From Halictus rubicundus (lineage: Eukaryota; Arthropoda; Insecta; Hymenoptera; Halictidae), in the NCBI RefSeq assembly GCF_050948215.1, contig NW_027489042.1, positions 62,001 to 126,000 of the forward strand: 64,000 nucleotides of DNA, written 5' to 3'. The notes beneath the pieces are model-generated. The model worked only from the letters and a program-made list of their open reading frames with translations. It searched no databases and was not told the DNA's origin. The stretch's first letter is position 1; every line of letters starts with the position of its first letter. A program made the position numbers and the translations under genes. Of this stretch, positions 9,869 to 20,448 are shown one piece after another.

Positions 9869-9998
9869 GTTGTCGGAGCGGATCAAGTCCGATCTCTCGT
9901 GGCAACCTTCTAATAGTGACAGGTGAGGACAACTTTCTAACACTTCGTCTTTGTTCACAGGTTTCCCGTCGGAGCGGATCAAGTCCTGTCTCTCGGGA
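9869..9998 (-). ncRNA. Two leader RNA hairpins upstream of the LTR ORF (A1)
   Basis: Two copies of a core GGACTTGATCCGCTCCGA in different stems: TCCCG/CGGGA (9964-9998) and GTTG/CAAC (9869-9906). The inner GGA/TCC can close a 5-nt loop. Equivalent hairpins precede the LTR ORF in each family. Confidence 0.65.
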
Positions 9999-12036
9999 CG
10001 GTTCACGCTGGCTCAACGACGAATATTTTATTAAAACATGAACACAACTGAATTTAATTCACTACACGAGCACCGTTGGATTGTAGGATGATGAAAAGGG
10101 TTTTAAACGAAATAAAGGGTAGCACTGTTAACTAATGGAATATATTCTGAGTACTAATTACAACTTTGAATATTAATGTATAATACATAATGCCTCTAGA
10201 TGAGAGGGCTTGTCTATTCGAAGGCTCGCGTACACGACTGAGTTCATCTCGACTGAACTCAACTGTTCTCTAACTCGACCGTTCCCGTGTGGCTCCCGAA
10301 CTCGACTAGACTCTTTAGCTCGACCGTTCCCGTGTGGCTCCCGAACTGAAGTGAGTGGAGTCTGTGCTCGCTGTCGGAACGTAAGCGTCGGAGAAGGAGA
10401 CGCGAAAAGTGGGGAGCCAATCAGCGAAGACTGGTCCCACCGTTGAGCAGACCGCCGCGTCAGCAGTACGTGCTTCGATAAGTGCACGTGCACAGCTCGG
10501 TCTTGGCTTGCCGCGCGTGCCTTATCTTTGTCGACGCAGTATCCGGTGGTCCGAGGCTACCTCGGCCCCTTATCTCTGCTGATGCTGCGTTCTCGGAATT
10601 GTACGTGCTTCGATAAGTGCACGTGCACGGCTCGGTCTTGGCTATATCGCGCGTGCCTTATCTCTGCTGGCGCTGCGTTCTCGGAATTGCCATTGGCGTA
10701 TGCACGCTGAATTTTACATGTTTCATTGGCGTACGTACTAGAATATTCTAACAATATTGTTACATTAATTATTCTTGATTTTTACGTGTGCGTTGGGTGT
10801 TAGTGTGCTTATTAACTATGTGTTTGTGTTACAGAGTTCGTGTGCTTAATTTCTACGCTTATTATTTGATAATCGAGGTACGTACGATGCGCGTGTGACG
10901 TCGGTCGTAACCTCCGACGTTTGATTTAGAACCATCAAACCTAGAATAAAAATAATAAATGTAATTAACTAATAAATCATCATATAATTAATGCGAATAA
11001 CTAATATTAAACGAATGCAAGAATGAATGTCGCGAAGAATTGCCTATAGAAAGAACAGTCATAACTCACCATCATGCATGTAAATAACCACGCTCATAAA
11101 ATAATCGTAGTATAACTATTGTAAGAAAGAACGCGACAAACGCGCATCGTACGTACCTTGATTGTTAAATAATAAGCGTAGAAATTAAGCACACGAACTC
11201 TGTAACACAAACACATAGTTAATAAGTACACTAACACCCAACGCACACGTAAAAATTAAGAATAATTAATGTAACAATAATGTTAGAATATCCTAGTACG
11301 CACGCCAATGAAACATGTAAAATTCAGCGTGCATACGCCAATGGCAATTCCGAGAACGCAGCGTCAACAAAGATAAGGCACGCGCGGCAAGCCAAGACCG
11401 AGCAGTGCACGTGCACTTATCGAAGCACGTACAATTCCGAGAACGCAGCATCAGCAGAGATAAGGGGCCGAGGTAGCCTCGGACCACCGGATGCTGCGTC
11501 GACAAAGATAAGGCACGCGCGGCAAGCCAAGACCGAGCTGTGCACGTGCACTTATCGAAGCACGTACTGCTGACGCGGCGGTCTGCTCAACGGTGGGACC
11601 AGTCTTCGCTGATTGGCTCCCCACTTTTCGCGTCTCCTTCTCCGACGCTTACGTTCCGACAGCGAGCACAGACTCCACTCACTTCAGTTCGGGAGCCACA
11701 CGGGAACGGTCGAGCTAAAGAGTCTAGTCGAGTTCGGGAGCCACACGGGAACGGTCGAGCTAGAGAACAGTTGAGTTCAGTCGAGATGAACTCAGTCGTG
11801 TACGCGAGCCTTCGAATAGACAAGCCCTCTCATCTAGAGGCATTATGTATTATACATTAATATTCAAAGTTGTAATTAGTACTCAGAATATATTCCATTA
11901 GTTAACAGTGCTACCCTTTATTTCGTTTAAAATCCTTTTCATCATCCTACAATCCAACGGTGCTCGTGTAGTGAATTAAATTCAGTTGTGTTCATGTTTT
12001 AATAAAATATTCGTCGTTGAGCCAGCGTGAACCGCC

Positions 12037-12165
12037 CCGAGAGACAGGACTTGATCCGCTCCGACGGGAATCCTGTGAACAAAGACGAAGTGTTAGAAAG
12101 TTGTCCTCACCTGCCACTATTAGAAGGTTGCCACGAGAGATCGGACTTGATCCGCTCCGACAACC
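12037..12165 (+). ncRNA. Two leader RNA hairpins (B)
   Basis: Hairpin 1 at 12037-12069 has outer stem CCCG/CGGG; hairpin 2 at 12126-12165 has GGTTG/CAACC. Both enclose GGACTTGATCCGCTCCGA. Core constant, stems different but paired: covariation within one leader. Confidence 0.7.
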
Positions 12166-12255
12166 GACTTCTAGTGAAAGTTGAGTGACTTATTAGAATT
12201 TATCCGCGAAATAAAATAAATATTGACGTACCGTCACTTAATTACCTTCCCGCAA

Positions 12256-12561
12256 ATGAGACGCACTAGACGCGCCGCAAGGAAGGCTCAGCTAGCTAAA
12301 CTAGCACGCGCCGCGAGAATTTTAGAATCTTTAGAACCGCAATTAGAAACTGTCACCAACCACGCGGGTGACACGTGTACACTAAACCCATTCGACACCG
12401 ATGCGGTGAATTCGCATATTGAAGCTGTCTTCGCTGCTGCCGTTGCCAGGAAGGTGCGCTGCCGAATTCTGAGCGACATCAAACTCAACGGAGCGGCCAG
12501 AATCTACATCAGGGTGGAAAATCCAGCAGATACTCCGTGGAAGCTAAGGCGAGTGCTCTAA
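12256..12561 (+). CDS. LTR-encoded Arg-rich small protein, C-terminally shortened (B 5' LTR)
   Basis: 101 codons from ATG at 12256. The N-terminal two thirds match the A1 protein (MRRTRRAARK, TNHAGD). About 95 bp that encode the conserved IEDPRY...RNRIL end in A are missing, and the ORF stops five codons after PWKL. The same deletion is in both B LTRs, so the progenitor already had it and still transposed. Either the C-terminus is dispensable or A-type copies supply it. A GTGAGT donor-like site is just downstream (12566-12571). Confidence 0.7.
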   Translation: MRRTRRAARKAQLAKLARAARILESLEPQLETVTNHAGDTCTLNPFDTDAVNSHIEAVFAAAVARKVRCRILSDIKLNGAARIYIRVENPADTPWKLRRVL

Positions 12562-12815
12562 AATGGTGAGTCAAAACCTAAATATTTCATAAACGCGCGT
12601 GTGTGAATGACGCGGTTACAGTGAACAACGCGATCGGAGTGAACGTTTTCGCTTTCGGAAGAAGTCTTTGACGTGTTCGATTTGTTCGAGTCCAGATCAG
12701 ATTTGGGCGCAAGTACCATTTGGGTCAAAGACCGTCACTGAGATAATACGTTGCCGGGATAACGCGTATTTCCTTGCAATCGCGAATCGCCGAACCGGGA
12801 CGTAACAAATAAAAT

Positions 12816-12832
12816 TGGCGCAGTCGGTAGGA
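12816..12832 (+). other. Primer-binding site, tRNA-Ser (B)
   Basis: TGGCGCAGTCGGTAGGA, 8 nt after the 5' LTR, identical to A1 and A2. Confidence 0.85.
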
Positions 12833-12932
12833 CAGACGACGGTCACTCGAGCGTTTTCGAGCATTGACAGGATAATTTCCGAGGCGCGAATTCACCTTCA
12901 GAATCGCGTGTAATTCAAATTAAGAAATAATA

Positions 12933-14414
12933 ATGGCTTCCCCACAAACTAAAGACGTTCCCGCACCGACAGCGGAAGAGTTATGCGAACTTCAAAAACA
13001 ATTATATGCACGTGAAGTCGAAATTAGAGCCCAAGAGAAGGCTTTCGAAGATTATACTCGCATGTATAAATTAGAATTGTCAGACATTCGCAAAGAATTA
13101 GAACAAATCAGGCATGAGGCCGCAAATGAACCACAGTTAATACGTTTAGAACGCCGTGAACCTCGTGAAGAAATTCCTGTAGGAGAAACCCTAGAGAAAA
13201 TTTCTGTAGGAGAAAATTTAGAGAAAACTTACGCAGAAGAAACTATGGAAAAGACTCCCGTAGAAAAAATTTACGTAAACGAACTTTCTGAATTTACACT
13301 CAGACAAGCTTTAGAATTCATTCCCGTATTTGACGGATATAACCACTCCGTATTCCAATTTATCCGAGAATGCAAAAGAGCGAAAGAAGTCGTACCTCCT
13401 AGCGCGGAAGGAACACTGGTCAAATTAATTCAGAACAAACTCCGTGGACGCGCATATCTCGCTATAGAAGATCACGTGTGCAATTCAATTTCCGATTTAT
13501 CAAAACGATTATGCGAAGTATTATGTCCGTATAAAACAGTCGAACAATACCGTGGAGAACTCGCGAGCATACAGCAATTTCCTAACGAACATATAATAAA
13601 TTTCATAAGTCGTGTGAAGGATCTTAGAACTGCCATTATCGATATCGCGGAATGGGAAGTAGATATAGAGGAAGTAAATACCCTCACCGCGAGAAGTTTC
13701 ATAAGAGGTCTAATCCCACAACTACGATTAGAAATACGAGTGCATTTTTCCTCCCCATTATACGTATTGTATGACGACGCCATTAGGGCTTATAAACTGT
13801 TTGAACAAGATAAATTACGCGATAGAGGAACCCCGCGAGAAAACGTATATACCAAGCGCGTGAATTTCCAAGATCAGTATTATCACCCACCCGTGCATCA
13901 AAATACCTGGAACGATACCAGAGACCGGACATTCCGCGAAACAAAGCGCGCAAATTTCACTGACAACCGTCGCGACACTTGGCGCGACGGCCGAGAGAAT
14001 TTATTCGATACCCGTCGTGACATCCGGCGCAGTAATCTAGATATACGATACCAAGAACCGCTCAGCAAAAACGCGTACCGAGAACCGAAACGCGATAGCG
14101 ATTACACGGAACCACAACGTAGATATTACGATGCAAACAAGCCGTTCCGAGAACCACTCCTAAAGAATGAATATCATTCTTACCGTGAGTCCCGCGAGAA
14201 ATTTCCCACCGAGACGAATAAATTTTGCCAATATTGTAAGCGCGAAGGACATGACATTCATGAGTGTAGGAAACGTCAATACGTGGCAGAAAACGGTCAG
14301 GGAAACGAGGCAAGCCTCCCGACCAAACCGGGAAGGGAGGCCGCGAAAGAAAGGAAATTGACAAATATAGTAATAGAAACGAGCAAACCAGAAACCAGCT
14401 CGTCGCACCAGTAA
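12933..14414 (+). CDS. gag: Gag structural polyprotein (B)
   Basis: 493 codons, intact, differing from A1 Gag at only about two residues that I noticed. It has the same coiled-coil N-terminus, Glu/Val repeats, Gag core and CCHC knuckle (CQYCKREGHDIHEC, near 431-444). Keeping a full Gag in an element that lacks RT suggests selection, or very recent exchange with A-type copies. The -1 slip site is at 14300-14306. Confidence 0.95.
   Translation: MASPQTKDVPAPTAEELCELQKQLYAREVEIRAQEKAFEDYTRMYKLELSDIRKELEQIRHEAANEPQLIRLERREPREEIPVGETLEKISVGENLEKTYAEETMEKTPVEKIYVNELSEFTLRQALEFIPVFDGYNHSVFQFIRECKRAKEVVPPSAEGTLVKLIQNKLRGRAYLAIEDHVCNSISDLSKRLCEVLCPYKTVEQYRGELASIQQFPNEHIINFISRVKDLRTAIIDIAEWEVDIEEVNTLTARSFIRGLIPQLRLEIRVHFSSPLYVLYDDAIRAYKLFEQDKLRDRGTPRENVYTKRVNFQDQYYHPPVHQNTWNDTRDRTFRETKRANFTDNRRDTWRDGRENLFDTRRDIRRSNLDIRYQEPLSKNAYREPKRDSDYTEPQRRYYDANKPFREPLLKNEYHSYRESREKFPTETNKFCQYCKREGHDIHECRKRQYVAENGQGNEASLPTKPGREAAKERKLTNIVIETSKPETSSSHQ
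14300..14341 (+). promoter_or_regulatory. -1 ribosomal frameshift signal, gag to protease-env (B)
   Basis: G GGA AAC at 14300-14306, a 7-nt spacer, then stem GCCTCCC/GGGAGGC (14314-14320 with 14335-14341). The -1 frame stays open across the gag stop into the next ORF. Confidence 0.85.
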
Positions 14415-14551
14415 ATTCACTATCATACAGCGACGCGGTAAAACAACGATCAACCGTCCCCCGAAAAATTTCGAAAAATAATACCGACAACAATAGTCGA
14501 CGAAAACCACAACCAGTCATTACCGTTAACCTTGCGTTAAACGCACCGATC

Positions 14552-17500
14552 TTGCGCGTAATAACTTCTGCACCCCAGTTAGTAGGGAAGCGCGAATTTC
14601 TAATAAATTCAGACCTTGAAATAAATATATTACGAGAAAATAGCCTAAAGCCCGGAACCAAAATAGTTAAGGAAAAGGAAATTGAAATACAAGGAGTATC
14701 CGAGGGTGCCATCATGACTCTCGGGCAAGTTAAAGTAGATTTAGCGAACTGTATTCCGACAGTATTTCATATAGTTCCAAACCACTTTCCGCTAAACTTA
14801 GACGGGATACTTGGCTCCCCATTCTTTAATAATAAAGTAGAACTCTCAGTCGAAAAGCAACAAATCGTGTACAAGAATATTACACTACCGCTATTAAACT
14901 CACAAAGGAACGCGGAAGAAATCGAACAAGGAAAGCGTCGCGCCGCACCCGTGAAACCTAAAGCGCATAATCAAGCGTTAAAAGACAAAAATGAAGTTCT
15001 CATAACGGAAAAACGTGATTCAGCCGAAGGAAAATTAACACGGTACGAACAGGCCCAAGTCTCGTCAGTTAATATCGGTTCGAATACACCTACCGCGAGG
15101 ATAAAGTTAAATGCCCCTCAATTAAATAGGGAGTGCGAATTGTTGATAGACACGGGATCGGAAATTAACCTTGTTAAACCGTCGTGCGTCAAATCTAGCG
15201 CAGAAATAAATAAAGACGAACAGATTCTTATTCATGGTTTCGGAGACGCCTATGAACTCTCCTCCGGTACGTTAGCGATCGACGTTTGCAATGTCCCGAC
15301 AAAGTTCCACTTAGTACCAAACGGTATACCCCAAAATATAGACGGGTTACTAGGAGCTCCTTTCTTCCGAGAAGGGGCAGTCATAGATTTTAAGTCGGAA
15401 CAAATCGCGAAGGACAATGTAAAAATTCCTTTCATAAACCAAATCGAACATGCCATTGAAGCCCGAACGAGTGTATGCATTGCGATAAGATGCTACGGAG
15501 CCGATGTAGGCTATATAAAACGCACAGAAATAAGCGAAAATGTATACCTAGGCGACTGTGTCGTCACAAATCGAAACGGGATAGCGATCCTACGGTGCGT
15601 AAACGCATCATCCAAAGCGGCAAACTTCTCCCTCCCCGCGTTAGAGGTGGAAGAAATCGAGGACGATCCTGTAATAGAAAATTCAAAACAATCTTACGTT
15701 GTGCAAAATAGAACAGCTCAATCGCGAATCAAAAGGGCATGTAATAAAACAATATTAAAGGAGAACCACGACTCCTTCCATCTCACAAGAAATAAGTTAA
15801 AGGAAACCAATGTTACTAGAAGGAAACCTGATCCTTTAGACGAAGTAGGGTTCGGACCCCCGCGCAGAGTGAAATCTGATCCTGAAATCAAATCCCTAAA
15901 ACCCTCTCCCCCTCTCACCGACCGACAATATATACCTCGACATATCAACCCTAGACGTCAGTCGACGAACGGAAATCAATCAAGCAACATGAAGTCATTA
16001 CTGTCAACGACAATACTCTTAGCCTTCACTACGGGAATAACGGCTCTCGTAGGATTCGACTGTGGAGGACCCACACTTAACGTCTCCACATATTCTATTA
16101 TCGATACACCAAATTGTGAACAAAACGACATTAAGCCCATCGAACAACAGGAACGAGTACAGCTGCTGCAACTAGCTGAGTTCACAGAATCTCACGTTTT
16201 CCAATGTCACGTAGAAATAGACAGGACAATCTTTTACTGTGGGATGCATTCACACGTATCCTTAGTTGCTAACGGCCGACAACAATACCTACTGTCTACA
16301 ACCAGAGAGGTCTGCCAGAGCCTGCATGCAACAGGAACGCTGTACGTGACACCTACTGCACAGTTAACAGGAATACAAGGAAACTCTACCACATCGAGAA
16401 GTCTGACTTTAGCCGGAGAAATCAAACATGATGGACGATGCTCAGGAACCACTTATAGCGACCCCTTTGACACATGGACAAGCGTGGTAGTACAAGCCGT
16501 AGTGAGAGTAACCATCAAAGATTATACGGCTCCGGTGAAATTTTCAACCGGATTAATACGATTACAATCTGGCCAAACGTGCCCGCTGGACAAAGGAACC
16601 TGCCTGGACACACAGGATGGATACACCTTTTGGGACACCGTTCCCACCGACTACTGTAAATTTAACAATTACGACGTCCTCTACGAAGGTTTTGCAACGA
16701 AAATCTCCTCTAAGGTGGAACCAACCATGACCTTGTATACAGTATCATCTCAAGATGCTATGTTTGCATTAACGGAAGCTGGAAAAAGCAACATATGCGG
16801 GTATACCATTATTCGCACAGAGCATCCAAAGTTATTCATTCTGGAAACCAGTTGGGCCGGAACATTCAAAACGAAGACCAGAACATCAGTAAACAATCTG
16901 GATATATTCACTTATGTAAATAGTAAGTTCGTATACGTAGAAAAACATTTACGGAATCAACTTTCAAAACTATACAGGGATGTTATCCGCCAGAAGTGTG
17001 AACTAGAAATTCAAATAATGCAAAACGCTTTAACACAGTTGCATATTGCACCCGAAGAGGTAGCAACGGCTATTATGAAAGAGCCTGGTTTCATAGCAGT
17101 ACTAGCCGGAGAAGTAGTTCACATTATAAAATGTGTCCCCGTGACTGTACAAGTAAGGAAAACTGAGGACTGTTTTCACGAGCTTCCAATAACATACAAA
17201 AACACTTCAAAGTTTTTGAAACCCAAAGATCATATAATATCTAGCACAGGCACACAAAAGCCATGCAACGAATTAATACCTCCACTATACAAATTACACG
17301 GTGTATGGTATCGATTAACACCATCACTAGTAGAAACTGTCGCGCCATCGTTGTTACAACCTTTAGCCACACCGGCATGGAAATACGTAGACCCCAAGAA
17401 CCTCGCCACAGGAGGAATTTACTCACAAGATGATCTCGAAAATCTCCAGGAACATATAATGTTTCCCGTAGATAAAGTAGCAGTTATAAATTCCATAGCA

Positions 17501-18034
17501 CAAGGAGCTTCTGGAAGACAGTATGCGAGCGACAGCATAAATATGTTCAATCTACTGGATGAACATTCATTACAACAAATTGCGGAGTCAACAGCCCAAA
17601 AACTCTGGTCCGGGTTAACAACATTCGGGTCAGTCAGCGCCGCATTAATCGGAATATACATAATATTCAAAATGATAAAGATAATAATAAATACCATCAT
17701 GAATGGTATGGCGCTTCATTCCATATATGGATGGAGTATGCACTTAGCCGCAGCAATTTGGGGATCACTTACAAGATTCTTTATATTCTTAAAACGCAGA
17801 GACGAAGCATATTCCTATGCCGTCAGATACACCAGAACAGAAACTAGCGACAAAAACAAGCTTGAGAGTGTTGAGGAAAATCCAGCTCCCCTTCCTGAGC
17901 CCGAAGAAAGGAAACCAGAACCTGAACCCCAGACCCAAACTAAACCTACCCCAAATCCACGCGACCAGGCGGATTACGTTTATATGCACCCGATCTATCG
18001 GAAAGTAAATCCAGATACATTACTTCCAAAATAA
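14552..18034 (+). CDS. Protease-envelope fusion ORF lacking RT and integrase (B)
   Basis: 1160 codons from the first Met; the frame is open upstream to the slip site. Residues 1-370 equal A-type Pol: dead protease copy (NSD, 19-21), then active protease (DTG, 200-202). After EVEEIE the sequence departs; a short stretch (ENHDSFHL) still matches the leader ahead of RT. An internal Met at residue 480 (ATG at 15989) starts an envelope-like precursor: hydrophobic signal 483-498, DCGG near 503-506, many Cys, a membrane segment about 1026-1046, a second hydrophobic stretch about 1064-1080, and a Pro/Glu-rich tail. The Cys-rich ectodomain resembles chuvirus-type (Jingchuvirales) glycoproteins known from arthropod retroelements; that assignment is from memory of the family. 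Env may come from a spliced mRNA or as part of the frameshift product. Confidence 0.85.
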   Translation: MRVITSAPQLVGKREFLINSDLEINILRENSLKPGTKIVKEKEIEIQGVSEGAIMTLGQVKVDLANCIPTVFHIVPNHFPLNLDGILGSPFFNNKVELSVEKQQIVYKNITLPLLNSQRNAEEIEQGKRRAAPVKPKAHNQALKDKNEVLITEKRDSAEGKLTRYEQAQVSSVNIGSNTPTARIKLNAPQLNRECELLIDTGSEINLVKPSCVKSSAEINKDEQILIHGFGDAYELSSGTLAIDVCNVPTKFHLVPNGIPQNIDGLLGAPFFREGAVIDFKSEQIAKDNVKIPFINQIEHAIEARTSVCIAIRCYGADVGYIKRTEISENVYLGDCVVTNRNGIAILRCVNASSKAANFSLPALEVEEIEDDPVIENSKQSYVVQNRTAQSRIKRACNKTILKENHDSFHLTRNKLKETNVTRRKPDPLDEVGFGPPRRVKSDPEIKSLKPSPPLTDRQYIPRHINPRRQSTNGNQSSNMKSLLSTTILLAFTTGITALVGFDCGGPTLNVSTYSIIDTPNCEQNDIKPIEQQERVQLLQLAEFTESHVFQCHVEIDRTIFYCGMHSHVSLVANGRQQYLLSTTREVCQSLHATGTLYVTPTAQLTGIQGNSTTSRSLTLAGEIKHDGRCSGTTYSDPFDTWTSVVVQAVVRVTIKDYTAPVKFSTGLIRLQSGQTCPLDKGTCLDTQDGYTFWDTVPTDYCKFNNYDVLYEGFATKISSKVEPTMTLYTVSSQDAMFALTEAGKSNICGYTIIRTEHPKLFILETSWAGTFKTKTRTSVNNLDIFTYVNSKFVYVEKHLRNQLSKLYRDVIRQKCELEIQIMQNALTQLHIAPEEVATAIMKEPGFIAVLAGEVVHIIKCVPVTVQVRKTEDCFHELPITYKNTSKFLKPKDHIISSTGTQKPCNELIPPLYKLHGVWYRLTPSLVETVAPSLLQPLATPAWKYVDPKNLATGGIYSQDDLENLQEHIMFPVDKVAVINSIAQGASGRQYASDSINMFNLLDEHSLQQIAESTAQKLWSGLTTFGSVSAALIGIYIIFKMIKIIINTIMNGMALHSIYGWSMHLAAAIWGSLTRFFIFLKRRDEAYSYAVRYTRTETSDKNKLESVEENPAPLPEPEERKPEPEPQTQTKPTPNPRDQADYVYMHPIYRKVNPDTLLPK

Positions 18035-18252
18035 TATTTAGAAATATATTTAATCAAAATATATATACAACATACAATCATATAATCGAAATATATTAAC
18101 CAAAATAATACTTAGGAAAAATATATAATCAAAAATCATTCAAAAAAAAAAAAAAAAAAAAAATAATATAATAAACACATAAACGCGAGCGATTAGATAT
18201 AAGTACACACACATTGTAACACGAACAACTAGTAATAAGAATATGCGAACAT

Positions 18253-18420
18253 AAAGCCCAAACCACAGCCCTCCCAAACAAGGAAGAAGAAGAAAACCCC
18301 AAACCACAGCCCTCCCAAAACAAGAAAGAAGAAGAAAACCCCAAACCACAGCCCTCCCAAAAGAAGGAAGAAAGAAGAAAAACCCCAAACCACAGCCCTC
18401 CCTAAAGAAGAAGGAAGAGG
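18253..18420 (+). repeat. ~40-bp tandem repeats in B 3' noncoding region
   Basis: About four copies of CCCCAAACCACAGCCCTCCC plus an A/G-rich spacer, the counterpart of 1740-1910. 18035-18252 is A/T-rich with a 22-bp A run (18143-18164) and no gene. Confidence 0.8.
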
Positions 18421-18523
18421 AAAAATCCTAACCCAAAACCCTACTCACCGAAGAAGTACGGCCCACCCCCATTCACCCCAGTGGCCCCGCTCTAGAAATT
18501 TCCCTCCAGGAAATTTCTCCCCT

Positions 18524-18534
18524 AGGGATGGAGG
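18524..18534 (+). other. Polypurine tract of B
   Basis: AGGGATGGAGG directly before the 3' LTR; two GAAATTTC palindromes lie 12-45 nt upstream. Confidence 0.85.
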
Positions 18535-20448
18535 TGTGACGTCGGTCGTAACCTCCGACGTTTGATTTAGAACCATCAAACCTAGAATAAAAATAATAAA
18601 TGTAATTAACTAATAAATCATCATATAATTAATGCGAATAACTAATATTAAACGAATGCAAGAATGAATGTCGCGAAGAATTGCCTATAGAAAGAACAGT
18701 CATAACTCACCATCATGCATGTAAATAACCACGCTCATAAAATAATCGTAGTATAACTATTGTAAGAAAGAACGCGACAAACGCGCATCGTACGTACCTT
18801 GATTGTTAAATAATAAGCGTAGAAATTAAGCACACGAACTCTGTAACACAAACACATAGTTAATAAGTACACTAACACCCAACGCACACGTAAAAATTAA
18901 GAATAATTAATGTAACAATAATGTTAGAATATCCTAGTACGCACGCCAATGAAACATGTAAAATTCAGCGTGCATACGCCAATGGCAATTCCGAGAACGC
19001 AGCGTCAACAAAGATAAGGCACGCGCGGCAAGCCAAGACCGAGCAGTGCACGTGCACTTATCGAAGCACGTACAATTCCGAGAACGCAGCATCAGCAGAG
19101 ATAAGGGGCCGAGGTAGCCTCGGACCACCGGATGCTGCGTCGACAAAGATAAGGCACGCGCGGCAAGCCAAGACCGAGCTGTGCACGTGCACTTATCGAA
19201 GCACGTACTGCTGACGCGGCGGTCTGCTCAACGGTGGGACCAGTCTTCGCTGATTGGCTCCCCACTTTTCGCGTCTCCTTCTCCGACGCTTACGTTCCGA
19301 CAGCGAGCACAGACTCCACTCACTTCAGTTCGGGAGCCACACGGGAACGGTCGAGCTAAAGAGTCTAGTCGAGTTCGGGAGCCACACGGGAACGGTCGAG
19401 CTAGAGAACAGTTGAGTTCAGTCGAGATGAACTCAGTCGTGTACGCGAGCCTTCGAATAGACAAGCCCTCTCATCTAGAGGCATTATGTATTATACATTA
19501 ATATTCAAAGTTGTAATTAGTACTCAGAATATATTCCATTAGTTAACAGTGCTACCCTTTATTTCGTTTAAAATCCTTTTCATCATCCTACAATCCAACG
19601 GTGCTCGTGTAGTGAATTAAATTCAGTTGTGTTCATGTTTTAATAAAATATTCGTCGTTGAGCCAGCGTGAACCGCCCCGAGAGACAGGACTTGATCCGC
19701 TCCGACGGGAATCCTGTGAACAAAGACGAAGTGTTAGAAAGTTGTCCTCACCTGCCACTATTAGAAGGTTGCCACGAGAGATCGGACTTGATCCGCTCCG
19801 ACAACCGACTTCTAGTGAAAGTTGAGTGACTTATTAGAATTTATCCGCGAAATAAAATAAATATTGACGTACCGTCACTTAATTACCTTCCCGCAAATGA
19901 GACGCACTAGACGCGCCGCAAGGAAGGCTCAGCTAGCTAAACTAGCACGCGCCGCGAGAATTTTAGAATCTTTAGAACCGCAATTAGAAACTGTCACCAA
20001 CCACGCGGGTGACACGTGTACACTAAACCCATTCGACACCGATGCGGTGAATTCGCATCTTGAAGCTGTCTTCGCTGCTGCCGTTGCCAGGAAGGTGCGC
20101 TGCCGAATTCTGAGCGACATCAAACTCAACGGAGCGGCCAGAATCTACATCAGGGTGGAAAATCCAGCAGATACTCCGTGGAAGCTAAGGCGAGTGCTCT
20201 AAAATGGTGAGTCAAAACCTAAATATTTCATAAACGCGCGTGTGTGAATGACGCGGTTACAGTGAACAACGCGATCGGAGTGAACGTTTTCGCTTTCGGA
20301 AGAAGTCTTTGACGTGTTCGATTTGTTCGAGTCCAGATCAGATTTGGGCGCAAGTACCATTTGGGTCAAAGACCGTCACTGAGATAATACGTTGCCGGGA
20401 TAACGCGTATTTCCTTGCAATCGCGAATCGCCGAACCGGGACGTAACA
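18535..20448 (+). repeat. 3' LTR of B
   Basis: 1914 bp, the same length as the 5' LTR. I found one difference (A at 12419 against C at 20060). Same internal features as the 5' LTR. Confidence 0.95.
19897..20202 (+). CDS. LTR-encoded Arg-rich small protein, shortened (B 3' LTR)
   Basis: Copy of the 12256-12561 ORF with one residue change (Leu for Ile after NSH). Being in the 3' LTR it lies beyond the usual polyadenylation site of B transcripts. It would be expressed only if this LTR itself drives transcription into the flanking A1 LTR. Confidence 0.6.
   Translation: MRRTRRAARKAQLAKLARAARILESLEPQLETVTNHAGDTCTLNPFDTDAVNSHLEAVFAAAVARKVRCRILSDIKLNGAARIYIRVENPADTPWKLRRVL

Larger units (their letters stand above)
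9130..10893 (-). repeat. 5' LTR of A1, part 2 (U5 side and most of the LTR)
   Basis: Ends (element sense) ...GGGACGTAACA at 9130. The remaining ~179 bp of the LTR lie at 20453-20631 on the far side of B; the 4-bp target duplication CGCG is at 10890-10893 and 20449-20452. It contains the leader hairpins and the LTR ORF. Confidence 0.95.
10894..12807 (+). repeat. 5' LTR of B
   Basis: TGTGACGTCGG...GACGTAACA, 1914 bp. U3 is A/T-rich to about 11300. A G/C-rich stretch holds repeated GCACGTGCACTTATCGAAGC-type blocks (11405-11570) and two copies of a ~36-bp GGGAGCCACACGGGAACGG repeat (11690-11762). An initiator-like TCAGTT lies near 11693 and AATAAA at 12002-12007. Hairpins and the LTR ORF follow. 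I see no clear TATA box. Confidence 0.95.
10894..20448 (+). mobile_element. B: gag + protease-env LTR retroelement without RT or integrase
   Basis: Complete element with both termini, in A1's 5' LTR, flanked by CGCG duplications (10890-10893, 20449-20452). Both LTRs are 1914 bp; I noticed one base difference between them. From the 5' end to 15663 it is nearly identical to A-type elements, and again from 17971 to the 3' end. Between these it has an env gene where A has RT-RNase H-integrase and the Cys-rich ORF. It cannot copy itself without enzymes from elsewhere. Fresh integration with a clean duplication shows that they were supplied. Confidence 0.95.
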
